NCBI GenBank assembly: GCA_002398875.1
Contig: DHCC01000032.1
Span: 70,085 to 111,793, forward strand
Source: Bacteroidales bacterium UBA4912
GTDB taxonomy: Bacteria; Bacteroidota; Bacteroidia; Bacteroidales; Dysgonomonadaceae
Direction of reading: 5' to 3'
DNA length: 41,709 nt
Below are positions 8,184-15,946 of this stretch, piece by piece. The notes beneath the pieces are model-generated. The model made no database searches and was not told where the DNA came from. It saw nothing but the letters and a program-made list of their open reading frames with translations. The first letter of the stretch is position 1; every line of letters begins with the position of its first letter. A program made the translations under genes and the position numbers.

Positions 8184-9629
8184 TTATAGTTTTGGAGCAT
8201 AGTACGCACCAAACTTCTGTATGTTAGCTAAGTCCCTGGTTTCATATACTGTGAGACGTAGTTTGGCAGGAGATATATCCGGAAATCTGAGTAATCGTTT
8301 ATAACCTATTGTAGTTCCTTCTGTCAATACTATCCACTTATCGTTGATAAAACCCTCAACACTGAATTTTTCCACACGCTGACCTTTTAATATATCCTCT
8401 TGCAGCATAATAGTGTTAATTGTTTCACCAGGAATAACATTGTATTCCTTTGAATCTCCTGATCGCGCTTTCCAGTATGCGTCACCATCAGTGAGTTTGT
8501 CATTACTAAATGTGTTGCTTATATATGTGCCAAATTGATTGAGTCTTTCAACATCTAATTCATATATCCTACCTCTTTTATCAGGCGGAACATTCAGAAG
8601 CAAAACTGAATTCATCCCTACTGATTGAAAATAAATATCAACCAGTTCGTTTAAAGTTTTTACCTGCTGATTTTCTTCTTCGTGATAGAACCAACCAGGG
8701 CGAATAGAAACATCAACTTCAGAAGGGTACCAGTATACCGAATTTGATTCTTCAATAAGAATACTACTACCAAGATCCTCAGATGTAGTGGTGATATTCA
8801 AACGTATATTCTCATTTATAATTGCATCACTAATATTTGGCTGTAGTGGTGTGACGCTCCATTCTGTCTCTCTGCCCAAACCATTTTCGTTTCCTACCCA
8901 TCTTATGTCATTTCCCATGATCGCTTTCACAGCTGAAGGCTGAAGGCTGTCAATGACATGATAAAAACGCTGCCAGTTGTATTCCTGAACCTTACCATTT
9001 GGTCCCTCTCCATTGGCACCATCAAACCATATCTCATTTATCTCTCCGTAGTTGGTAAGTAATTCAGTTAACTGCTGAACAAAAAAGTCATTATATGCAG
9101 GGGAGTCACCATAACTTTCAGCATTGCGGTCCCATGGTGAGAGGTAGATTCCAAATTTCATATTATACTTCTCACAAGCATCCCTTACTTCATTCACAAC
9201 ATCACCATTTCCATTCCTCCAGGAAGATGAAGCTACAGAATGGTTGGTGGTTTCAGTTGGCCACAAGCAAAAGCCATCGTGATGCTTTGCTGTAAGAACA
9301 ATCATTTTAAATCCTGCATTCTGCAGAGAAGTTACCCACTGTTCAGCATCAAAATCAGTAGGGTTGAATAGTTCGGGGTCTTCATTTCCCTCTCCCCATT
9401 CTTTCCCGGTAAAGGTGTTTATTCCAAAATGAATAAATGCTGTAAGTTCCATTTGTTGCCATTCGTACTGATGTTTGTTGGGAACCACATAAGCAGCAAG
9501 TTTTACTTTTTGATCTGATGTGACAAAGTCTGGGAAAGTGAGCTCTTTCTCAAAATAAGTATTGGCTCTTTGACTGCATCCGGATAGTATTATTGACAGG
9601 GATAAAATTACATAAGTGACTTTTCTCAT
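8184..9629 (-). CDS. GH29 alpha-L-fucosidase lipoprotein
   Basis: A 481-residue glycoside hydrolase of family 29. The N-terminus is a lipoprotein signal with lipobox LSGC (Cys18), so the enzyme is membrane-anchored in the periplasm or on the surface. Family motifs include FIHFGINTFTG (65-75), VLTAKHHDGFCLWPT (111-125), FGIYLSPWDR (159-168) and INEIWFDGANG (198-207), in which Asp203 is the likely nucleophile. The first two thirds is the barrel and the rest a beta-sandwich. I chose the ATG at 9629 over the longer frame from 9761 because it gives the lipobox and because a -33/-7 promoter lies inside the longer frame. There is no SusC/SusD pair nearby, so it is not in a typical polysaccharide locus. 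Confidence 0.92.
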   Translation of the reverse strand: MRKVTYVILSLSIILSGCSQRANTYFEKELTFPDFVTSDQKVKLAAYVVPNKHQYEWQQMELTAFIHFGINTFTGKEWGEGNEDPELFNPTDFDAEQWVTSLQNAGFKMIVLTAKHHDGFCLWPTETTNHSVASSSWRNGNGDVVNEVRDACEKYNMKFGIYLSPWDRNAESYGDSPAYNDFFVQQLTELLTNYGEINEIWFDGANGEGPNGKVQEYNWQRFYHVIDSLQPSAVKAIMGNDIRWVGNENGLGRETEWSVTPLQPNISDAIINENIRLNITTTSEDLGSSILIEESNSVYWYPSEVDVSIRPGWFYHEEENQQVKTLNELVDIYFQSVGMNSVLLLNVPPDKRGRIYELDVERLNQFGTYISNTFSNDKLTDGDAYWKARSGDSKEYNVIPGETINTIMLQEDILKGQRVEKFSVEGFINDKWIVLTEGTTIGYKRLLRFPDISPAKLRLTVYETRDLANIQKFGAYYAPKL

Positions 9630-9653
9630 CTGGATATCATTAAATGTGATTAA

Positions 9654-9683
9654 CAAAGTTACAATTTTTGTAGTAAACACAAA
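9654..9683 (-). promoter_or_regulatory. -33/-7 promoter of the GH29 gene
   Basis: Minus strand: TTTG at 9680-9683, an 18-base spacer, then TAACTTTG at 9654-9661, a near-ideal Bacteroidota promoter. Predicted start is near 9650, about 20 bases before the ATG at 9629. Confidence 0.65.
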
Positions 9684-9710
9684 TAAAAAAACCACCCTTT
9701 TGAGGTGGTT
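9684..9710 (-). terminator. Intrinsic terminator after the small lipoprotein gene
   Basis: AACCACC (9690-9696) and GGTGGTT (9704-9710) form a 7-bp stem with a 7-base loop; on the minus strand it is followed by an unbroken T run. It lies 22 bases past the small lipoprotein stop and directly abuts the GH29 promoter, separating the two genes. Confidence 0.85.
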
Positions 9711-9732
9711 CCGGCTAAGCACGCAACTTTTC

Positions 9733-9966
9733 TTATAGATTAGATGCAGCTTCTTCAACAACTTGATTTAATGTGTCTGCAGCAGCGGCAGCTTCAGCTT
9801 CTATAACAGCTTGAATGCTGTCTGCCTGAACTTTTAAGATGCTGTCAACTCTAGCCACTTCTGCAAGGCTGTCTAATCTAGCTTTTTCAGCTTTCACCTG
9901 TGCATTGTTGCAAGAAACTAAACCTAAAATTGCAATTGTAGCAACCAAAAACAATACTTTCTTCAT
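9733..9966 (-). CDS. Small alanine-rich lipoprotein with DS(L/I) repeats
   Basis: A 77-residue lipoprotein with lipobox LVSC (Cys19). The mature 58 residues are Ala/Glu/Val/Asp-rich, strongly helical, and contain an Asp-Ser-(Leu/Ile) unit at residues 32, 41 and 49, roughly one or more helical turns apart, followed by an Ala5 run. This suggests a short amphipathic or coiled-coil helix on the periplasmic face, reminiscent in size of Lpp-type lipoproteins. It lacks the C-terminal Lys of Lpp that links to peptidoglycan (it ends SNL). It has its own promoter and a strong terminator, so it is a monocistronic, possibly abundant transcript. Function unknown. Confidence 0.8.
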   Translation of the reverse strand: MKKVLFLVATIAILGLVSCNNAQVKAEKARLDSLAEVARVDSILKVQADSIQAVIEAEAAAAADTLNQVVEEAASNL

Positions 9967-10003
9967 TTTTTAGAAAAATTTAAACGATAAATAATTTTGT
10001 TCA

Positions 10004-10011
10004 CAAAATTA
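10004..10011 (-). promoter_or_regulatory. -7 element of the small lipoprotein gene
   Basis: Minus-strand TAATTTTG matches TAnnTTTG, 38 bases before the ATG at 9966. A second identical octamer occurs farther upstream at 10098-10105 and could be an alternative promoter. Confidence 0.5.
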
Positions 10012-10110
10012 AAATGTTCTCTTTCTTACGTGCTAATAAAATGGTTAACTGACGGGTAGTCAGTGTGCTATTAGAAAACGTTCGTCTAAAAACGATGCAA
10101 AATTACATCA

Positions 10111-10134
10111 AAAACATGTTATGTAGCATGTTTT
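10111..10134. repeat. 8-bp inverted repeat between two lipoprotein genes
   Basis: AAAACATG (10111-10118) and CATGTTTT (10127-10134) are perfect reverse complements with an 8-base loop, about 70 bases past the cupin gene stop. It could be a weak terminator for the cupin gene or a regulatory site. The rest of 9967-10201 shows nothing coding. Confidence 0.4.
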
Positions 10135-10201
10135 GCTAAAAAAAGTGTAGTTAAATAATGTTATAAATTCTTTTGGTCTGATTTACACTCTATTACAGTT
10201 A

Positions 10202-10750
10202 TTAATGTTCGTGTGTATGTTCGTGTTCATGTGCTGCAATACTTTCCTGTTGGGTTTGATGAACAGTAGAGTGAGGATGTTCTACAGGAGAATATATTGA
10301 ATATACCTTAAGTGGTTTATCAGAATCATTTACAAGATTATGCCATTTTCCTGCAGGAATAAATATAGCAAAATCATCCTCTACACGTTCCTCAAAATTA
10401 AAAACTCCCTCTTCATCACCCATATACATTATTCCGCTGCCTGCTTCAACTCGAAGGAATTGATCAATATCAGGATGCATTTCTTCGCCGATATCACTAC
10501 CTGCAGGAATGCTCATTACAGTTAATTGCATATAAGTGCCTGTCCAAATTGAGGTTCTGTAGGTTTCGTTTTGAACGGTATAATCCTCAATATTAAACAC
10601 AAAAGGTTCTGGTCCGAAATCTCTGAATTCCACTTCTGAAGCAACATACGATGGTATTACTTCAGGCTGTTTCTGTTCAACTGTCGGTTGAGTGCATGCA
10701 GCTAAATAGAAAAATGTTCCTAAAAATAGAAATAAAACTGTTTTCTTCAT
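10202..10750 (-). CDS. Cupin-domain lipoprotein with His-rich tail
   Basis: A 182-residue lipoprotein: signal peptide with lipobox LAAC (Cys19), then a linker and a single cupin barrel (about residues 50-155). The barrel shows cupin motif 1 features (IGEEMHPDIDQFLRVEAGSG, with His and acidic ligands) and motif 2 (FIPAGKWHNLVN). Metal-binding residues appear intact, so it may be a metal-dependent small-molecule binder or enzyme such as a sugar- or phenol-processing cupin. The C-terminal 11 residues alternate His and Glu (AHEHEHTHEH), a likely extra metal-binding tail. Cytosolic cupins are common; an exported lipidated one is less so. Exact function unknown. Confidence 0.8.
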   Translation of the reverse strand: MKKTVLFLFLGTFFYLAACTQPTVEQKQPEVIPSYVASEVEFRDFGPEPFVFNIEDYTVQNETYRTSIWTGTYMQLTVMSIPAGSDIGEEMHPDIDQFLRVEAGSGIMYMGDEEGVFNFEERVEDDFAIFIPAGKWHNLVNDSDKPLKVYSIYSPVEHPHSTVHQTQQESIAAHEHEHTHEH

Positions 10751-10809
10751 ATTTACTTTTTTTTAGACTGATAAGTTACATAAATATAGCATAAATAAAA
10801 CTTATTAGT

Positions 10810-10824
10810 CATTGATTATCAATG
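10810..10824. promoter_or_regulatory. 15-bp palindrome upstream of the cupin lipoprotein
   Basis: CATTGAT-T-ATCAATG is a perfect palindrome around one central base, 60 bases upstream of the cupin ATG and 41 bases past the acyl-CoA synthetase stop. Its core resembles operators of Fur- or FNR-type regulators, but that is only resemblance. No TAnnTTTG element is seen nearby. Confidence 0.4.
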
Positions 10825-10864
10825 TATTCAGTAAAGATAGTAAAAAAACAACTTTGAGCAAAAT

Positions 10865-12511
10865 TTACTGATACAAATATCTTTTTATACTTTTCTTAGG
10901 GGTTTTTTCGAATTCTTTTTCCATAATTTCTATTCCGCTCAATCTTTCATATTTAGCGACCACCTTGTTAAGCAGACCTTTATTGTCCTCCATGATCTCT
11001 GTCAGTCTCTCAAGAGAAATATTGTTTGATTTTAATGCCTCTTTATCAGGATAAACCAAGGCTATCAGCTTATTGTCTCGTAAAACAACAACACTGTCAG
11101 CTATATAGGGGAGATTGTTCAGTCTTGATTCGATCTCTTCAGGGTAGATGTTCTGTCCGTTTGCAGAAAGAATCATTGTTTTTAAGCGTCCTTTTATAAA
11201 TAATCTACTTCCCCTCATGATTCCTAAATCACCTGTTTTAAGCCAGCCATCATTAGTAAAAGCTGCTTTAGTAGCTTCAGGATTTCTGTAATACCCACTC
11301 ATAACATTTTCTCCTCTGACCTGAATTTCACCTGGATCATTTTCCGGATCTGTTGAATCTATACGCGCTTCCATAATATCTTTGAGTACCGAACCGCAGG
11401 ATGTTGGTATAAAATCATTGTGGTGATCATAAGCTATCAGCGGGGCGCATTCAGTCATGCCATATCCCACTGTAAAAGGGAACCTCATCCTATAAAAAAA
11501 AGCTTCAACTTCGGCATTCAAAGCGGCACCACCTATGATTACTTCCCTGAAATTTCCGCCAAGAGATTTAATAAGTGAGTTTTTTATCTTATTAAGAATC
11601 AATTTATCTATACCTTTTATCTTAAGTAAGAATTTTACAAGAGGCTGAGATATAACGGGTAGTATTTTCTTTTTATATATCTTCTCGAAAATAAGTGGTA
11701 CAGTAATTATGATATTAGGTCTTACTTCGTCAAGAGCATTTATGAGATTCTGTGGAGTCGGTGATACACCAAGAAGAGTAATATGTACCCCTGTGGATAG
11801 GGAGTATAGAAAATCAAAAGCGCTGCCGTAAACATGTGCCATTGGTAGAAAAGCGAGGATGCGTTCACCGGGAAAAAGCAGATTTAGCTTACCGGCATAA
11901 GTTATATTCCCGGCAAAATTATTGGCAGTAATCATAACACCTTTGCTGTAACCTGTTGTACCGGAAGTGTAATTAATACAAACAACTTCACTATTATCAA
12001 CTTTGGCATACTTAATATCTTCTTTTTTAAAACCATCAGGAAAAACTTTATTGAACCTTTTGTCAATAGATTTAGCGGTCTCTTCAGCTTTTTCATTACT
12101 ACTTTTAAGCAGAGCAAAAGAGGGTGTCTCGAAAACAGTTATGTTTATATTATTCTTATTAATATTTTCCCATAATGAGCTATTTATGAATGCCAGTTTT
12201 GACTCGGAATGATCTATAATATGCTCTATACTTTCAGGATTGAATTCGTGAAGAATTGGAACAATTATAGCTCCGTAAGTAATGGTTGCCATGAAAAGTA
12301 TTGACCAGGAGGAGTGATTTTTACCAACAAGTGATATTCTATCTCCTTTTTCGATTCCAAGTTCAGAAAAAAGGATATGAATCTTTGCAATTTCTGCTGC
12401 AAGTTCACCATAAGTGTATGACTTATCCCCTTTATAATCAGTTAATGCCGGTAGGTTCCAGTTCTTTTTAAAACTGTCCTCGTATGTTTTTATGAAATTT
12501 TGTTCAATCAT
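10865..12511 (-). CDS. Long-chain acyl-CoA synthetase (AMP-forming)
   Basis: A 548-residue ANL-superfamily enzyme that activates fatty acids to acyl-CoA through an acyl-adenylate. The AMP-binding motif is YTSGTTGYSKG (181-191). Others are VGYGMTECAPL (A5 motif), GWLKTGDLGIMRG (A7), and the C-terminal hinge RLKTMILSANGQNIYPEEIE. The catalytic Lys lies in KTPKKSIKRYLY at the C-terminus. It is slightly shorter than E. coli FadD and closer to FadD15-like enzymes. The chain length it prefers cannot be read from sequence. It is divergent from mtaB, and its promoter carries an inverted repeat that may be an operator. Confidence 0.92.
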   Translation of the reverse strand: MIEQNFIKTYEDSFKKNWNLPALTDYKGDKSYTYGELAAEIAKIHILFSELGIEKGDRISLVGKNHSSWSILFMATITYGAIIVPILHEFNPESIEHIIDHSESKLAFINSSLWENINKNNINITVFETPSFALLKSSNEKAEETAKSIDKRFNKVFPDGFKKEDIKYAKVDNSEVVCINYTSGTTGYSKGVMITANNFAGNITYAGKLNLLFPGERILAFLPMAHVYGSAFDFLYSLSTGVHITLLGVSPTPQNLINALDEVRPNIIITVPLIFEKIYKKKILPVISQPLVKFLLKIKGIDKLILNKIKNSLIKSLGGNFREVIIGGAALNAEVEAFFYRMRFPFTVGYGMTECAPLIAYDHHNDFIPTSCGSVLKDIMEARIDSTDPENDPGEIQVRGENVMSGYYRNPEATKAAFTNDGWLKTGDLGIMRGSRLFIKGRLKTMILSANGQNIYPEEIESRLNNLPYIADSVVVLRDNKLIALVYPDKEALKSNNISLERLTEIMEDNKGLLNKVVAKYERLSGIEIMEKEFEKTPKKSIKRYLYQ

Positions 12512-12528
12512 AATTTATTTTTAATGGA

Positions 12529-12555
12529 TTGCACACTTTTGCAAACCGTGTGCAA
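12529..12555. promoter_or_regulatory. Inverted repeat overlapping the acyl-CoA synthetase promoter
   Basis: TTGCACAC (12529-12536) and GTGTGCAA (12548-12555) are perfect reverse complements separated by 11 bases. The right arm overlaps the minus-strand -7 element by 3 bases and the predicted start lies between the arms, an ideal place for a repressor to block initiation. Confidence 0.55.
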
Positions 12556-12583
12556 AAATAATTGCTAAAAGTCTATTATCAAA
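12553..12583 (-). promoter_or_regulatory. -33/-7 promoter of the acyl-CoA synthetase gene
   Basis: Minus strand: TTTG at 12580-12583, a 19-base spacer, then TATTTTTG at 12553-12560. This is a full match to the Bacteroidota -33/-7 consensus. Predicted start is near 12549, about 38 bases before the ATG. Confidence 0.7.
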
Positions 12584-12615
12584 GAAAAGATGATAATAAA
12601 TTAAGACAAAAATTG

Positions 12616-12623
12616 TAATTTTG
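12616..12623 (+). promoter_or_regulatory. -7 element of the mtaB operon
   Basis: TAATTTTG matches TAnnTTTG and ends only 6 bases before the mtaB ATG at 12630, so the transcript would be leaderless or nearly so. No -33 match is seen at the expected spacing. Confidence 0.45.
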
Positions 12624-12629
12624 CATATT

Positions 12630-13943
12630 ATGATTGATCATTCAATATTTCAAAATAAAACTGCCGCTTATTATACTTTGGGTTGTAAGTTGAATTTTGC
12701 TGAGACATCGGCAATTGGCAGACAATTGTACAATTCAGGAATTACTCGTGTTCGTAAAGGGCAACAAGCTGATATTTGTGTAATTAACACTTGCTCTGTA
12801 ACTGAATTGGCAGACAAAAAAGGCAGACAGGCAATCAGAAAGGCAATTCTGGAAAATCCAAATGCTTTTGTAGTTGTAACAGGTTGCTATGCACAGTTGA
12901 AACCGGAAGAAATTGCTGAAATTGATGGAGTGGATTTAGTTTTAGGTGCTGAACAAAAGCTAGATGTAGTTCAGTACCTTGATGACCTGAAGAAAAAAGA
13001 TAAAGGTGAGGTTGTAACTTCAAAGACTCACAGGATAAGATCATTTGTGCCTTCAGTTTCAGCAGACGACCGTACACGTTATTTTCTGAAAGTTCAGGAT
13101 GGATGTGATTACTTTTGCTCGTTTTGCACTATTCCCTTTGCCCGGGGTAGAAGCAGAAATGGATCAATTGCTGATTTGGTAAAACAGGCTGAACAAGTTG
13201 TTCAGGAAGGGGGTAAGGAAATAGTCCTTACAGGAGTCAATATTGGTGATTTTGGTCACACAACAAATGAGAGCTTTTTGGATTTACTGAAAGAACTCGA
13301 CGATGTCGAGGGTGTTATACGTTACCGTATTTCTTCTATTGAACCTAATCTTCTTTCGGATGAAATAATTGATTTTGTTGCAGGTTCTAAAAGGTTTGCG
13401 CCACATTTTCATATGCCTCTGCAGGCCGGAAGTGATGATGTTCTTAAGTTTATGAAGCGAAAGTATGACACATCCCTCTTTCGTCATAAAATTGATAAGA
13501 TAAAAACAGTTTTACCGGATGCATTTATTGGTGTGGATGTAATAGTTGGTGTACGTGGAGAAACTGATGATTATTTTAAAGATAGTGAGGATTTTATCCG
13601 TTCACTTGATATATCTAAACTTCATGTTTTCACTTACTCAGAACGACCGGGTACACAAGCTCTTAATATTGATTATGTTGTGGATCCAAAAACTAAACAC
13701 GCTCGCAGTAAAGCTTTGCTGGATATCTCTGATGAAAAACATAGAGTGTTTATGGAATCACACAAAGGTACTAGAAAAAAAGTACTATTCGAGCATACAA
13801 AACGTGGAAAAAGGATGCATGGATTCACTGAAAATTATCTGAAACTGTATTCAGATTACGACCCTAAGTACATAAACAAGGTAATAGAAGTTGAAGTAGG
13901 AGAGTATGATGAAAATGAAATGGCAATGAAAGCACTTTTTTAA
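12630..13943 (+). CDS. mtaB: tRNA t6A37 methylthiotransferase MtaB
   Basis: A 437-residue radical-SAM enzyme that converts t6A to ms2t6A at position 37 of ANN-decoding tRNAs. The N-terminal UPF0004 domain carries its three cluster cysteines, in TLGCKLN, NTCSVTE and VTGCYAQ. The radical-SAM signature CxxxCxxC is in DGCDYFCSFCTIPFARG, and a C-terminal TRAM domain follows. The motifs GVNIGDFG and MPLQAGSDDVLK fit the MtaB/MiaB family. I chose the ATG at 12630 over an in-frame TTG at 12621, which lies inside the promoter element. It heads an operon with an acyltransferase (1-base stop/start overlap). Its substrate is made with the help of TsaD, encoded 12 kb downstream. Confidence 0.94.
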   Translation: MIDHSIFQNKTAAYYTLGCKLNFAETSAIGRQLYNSGITRVRKGQQADICVINTCSVTELADKKGRQAIRKAILENPNAFVVVTGCYAQLKPEEIAEIDGVDLVLGAEQKLDVVQYLDDLKKKDKGEVVTSKTHRIRSFVPSVSADDRTRYFLKVQDGCDYFCSFCTIPFARGRSRNGSIADLVKQAEQVVQEGGKEIVLTGVNIGDFGHTTNESFLDLLKELDDVEGVIRYRISSIEPNLLSDEIIDFVAGSKRFAPHFHMPLQAGSDDVLKFMKRKYDTSLFRHKIDKIKTVLPDAFIGVDVIVGVRGETDDYFKDSEDFIRSLDISKLHVFTYSERPGTQALNIDYVVDPKTKHARSKALLDISDEKHRVFMESHKGTRKKVLFEHTKRGKRMHGFTENYLKLYSDYDPKYINKVIEVEVGEYDENEMAMKALF

Positions 13944-14896
13944 TGGATGACGAGGAGCGAAATAAAAAAAGTATAGGTTACTCTCTGCTGTATGCAGTGA
14001 CTTACCTTCATGCCCTATTGCCATTTTCAGTTCTCTATTTTTTATCAGATATTCTCTACTTTGTAGTTTATTATATGGTAAGATACCGTAGAAAACTGGT
14101 CAGACGTAATATAAAAAAATCATTTCCGGGAAAATCTGAAAAGAAAATTATCAGAATAGAAAAAGATTTTTATCACCATCTGTGTGACTATTTTGTAGAG
14201 ACAATAAAAACCCTTCATATTTCTGATGAAGAGGTGCAAAAAAGGATGAAGTTTGAGAATCCGGAAATAATAGACCGACTTACTGCAGGTGGCAATTCCT
14301 GTATCCTAAGTCTTGGGCACTACGCTAACTGGGAATGGGTAACGACAATAGGTTTTCATCTGTCTTCCGATACTAAGAAGGGTCTTGTTTACAAAAAGCT
14401 CCACTCTGATGCATTTGACAGACTTTTTCTTAAAATACGCAGTCGTTTTCAGTCTACACCAATCGAGATGCGTAGTGCATACAGGAAATTGATAGAATCA
14501 AAGCGTAATAATGAAACAGTTGTTGTAGGATTCCTTACAGATCAGCGACCACCAAAAAGCAAAGGGCATTACTGGACTATGTTCATGAATCAGGATACTG
14601 TTGTACAGACAGGAATGGAAAGAATAGCTAAACTACTCGGCTTGTCGATAGTTTATCTTGATATCACAAAAGTTAAAAGAGGGCATTATGTCGGCAAGTT
14701 TTTCGTTATCACACCTGATGCTTCAAATGAGCCTGAGTTTGAAATTATGGAGAGATATATTAATAAACTTGAGGATACAATTAAAAAAGATCCGGCGTAT
14801 TATCTGTGGTCACATAACCGTTGGAAGTTTAAAAAAGAGAGTGTGGAAGAAGAAATTGAAATTAATAAAGAGCAAATATTGGAAGCTGACGTATGA
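13943..14896 (+). CDS. LpxL/HtrB-type lipid A acyltransferase
   Basis: A 317-residue member of the lysophospholipid/lipid A late acyltransferase family. A hydrophobic N-terminal anchor (about residues 13-46) precedes the catalytic HX4E motif, His126 to Glu131 in LGHYANWEW, followed by FLTDQRPP and the C-terminal YYLWSHNRWK that is typical of LpxL-like proteins. It is expected at the inner face of the inner membrane, adding a secondary acyl chain to lipid A. In Bacteroidales the exact substrate is less certain. Its ATG overlaps the mtaB stop (TAATG), and its stop overlaps the next start (ATGA), so the three genes are translationally coupled. Confidence 0.88.
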   Translation: MDDEERNKKSIGYSLLYAVTYLHALLPFSVLYFLSDILYFVVYYMVRYRRKLVRRNIKKSFPGKSEKKIIRIEKDFYHHLCDYFVETIKTLHISDEEVQKRMKFENPEIIDRLTAGGNSCILSLGHYANWEWVTTIGFHLSSDTKKGLVYKKLHSDAFDRLFLKIRSRFQSTPIEMRSAYRKLIESKRNNETVVVGFLTDQRPPKSKGHYWTMFMNQDTVVQTGMERIAKLLGLSIVYLDITKVKRGHYVGKFFVITPDASNEPEFEIMERYINKLEDTIKKDPAYYLWSHNRWKFKKESVEEEIEINKEQILEADV

Positions 14897-15939
14897 GTAT
14901 TAATTCAATAGATAGTGATATTAAAACATCAGTTGTAATTTTAAACTGGAATGGGAAGAATTTACTGGAACATTTTTTGCCTCAGGTAATTGAACATACT
15001 CAAAGTGAAAAGAGTAGAGTGATTGTTGCAGACAATGGGTCTACAGACGATTCTGTTTATTTTATGCAAATTAATTTTCCGGAAATTCAACTTATAACCC
15101 TGAATAATAATTATGGATTTGCTGATGGTTACAATAAAGCATTGCTACAAATAGATTCTGAATATGTTGTACTTCTTAATTCTGATGTTGAAACAACTCC
15201 CGGTTGGCTGGATGAATTAATTTCTTATATGGATAATAATCCTGAAGTTGCGGCAGTTCAGCCTAAGATTCTTTCTTATAAAGAAAAACATAAGTTTGAG
15301 TACGCAGGTGCATCGGGAGGATATATCGATCGATTTGGCTATCCTTTTTGCAGAGGGAGAATTCTTGATAAAGTTGAAGAAGATATGGGTCAATATGATA
15401 AAGAAACGCCAATTTTTTGGGCTACCGGTGCCTGTTTTTGTATTAGAAAGAAAGATTTTACAGAAGTGGGTGGACTCGATGGCCGTTTCTTTGCACACAT
15501 GGAAGAGATTGACTTATGCTGGCGCTTAAATGCAAGAGGTAGAAAAGTTATGTGCATACCTTCGTCTGTTGTTTACCATGTTGGAGGTGCTTCTTTGAGT
15601 AAGGATAATCCTAAAAAAATGTATCTCAATTTCCGTAACAACCTATTAATGCTATATAAGAATGTTCCCAGAAGATCCTTTTTTTTTACTTTCTTAATAC
15701 GCCTAGTTTTTGATGTTCTTGCATATATTCACCTAATCTTTAAAGGGGAATTTAAAAATGCATATTCAGTCATAGATGCATACAGGGATTTCTTTGAAAT
15801 GCGGGAGTCATATAAGTCAATCCGCAGAGATAATCTTATTAAAGCCACCCAAAAGCGAATCCCGACACAGTATAAAGGAAGTATTCTGCTACAATTTTAT
15901 TCTGGAAAGAAAACTTATAATTCCTTATTTGGAAAATAA
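14893..15939 (+). CDS. Family 2 glycosyltransferase
   Basis: A 348-residue GT-A fold enzyme. The donor-binding region shows VVILNWNGKNLL (residues 14-25), VADNGSTDDS, and a DxD-like SDVETTPGWL. Acceptor-side motifs include FWATGACFCIRKKDF and GRFFAHMEEIDLCWRL, in which the ED-type acidic pair likely holds the catalytic base. The C-terminal part has a hydrophobic stretch (about 262-288, FFFTFLIRLVFDVLAYIHL) that may associate with the membrane. It resembles rhamnosyltransferase-like GT2 enzymes of cell-surface polysaccharide synthesis; the sugar is unknown. It overlaps the acyltransferase by 4 bases and converges on porT with 7 bases between stops. Confidence 0.9.
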   Translation: MSINSIDSDIKTSVVILNWNGKNLLEHFLPQVIEHTQSEKSRVIVADNGSTDDSVYFMQINFPEIQLITLNNNYGFADGYNKALLQIDSEYVVLLNSDVETTPGWLDELISYMDNNPEVAAVQPKILSYKEKHKFEYAGASGGYIDRFGYPFCRGRILDKVEEDMGQYDKETPIFWATGACFCIRKKDFTEVGGLDGRFFAHMEEIDLCWRLNARGRKVMCIPSSVVYHVGGASLSKDNPKKMYLNFRNNLLMLYKNVPRRSFFFTFLIRLVFDVLAYIHLIFKGEFKNAYSVIDAYRDFFEMRESYKSIRRDNLIKATQKRIPTQYKGSILLQFYSGKKTYNSLFGK

Positions 15940-15946
15940 GAAGTGT

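Noticed and set aside
9630..9761. A 44-residue N-terminal extension of the fucosidase
   Set aside because: It overlaps the neighbour's terminator and contains the fucosidase promoter; the inner ATG gives a proper lipobox.
9992..9999. Plus-strand TAATTTTG near 9992
   Set aside because: It has no plus-strand gene downstream and arises in an AT-rich near-palindromic stretch; the minus-strand element at 10004-10011 explains the local gene.
12621..12629. TTG start adding three residues to MtaB
   Set aside because: The codon falls inside the -7 element and the conserved N-terminus begins at the ATG at 12630.
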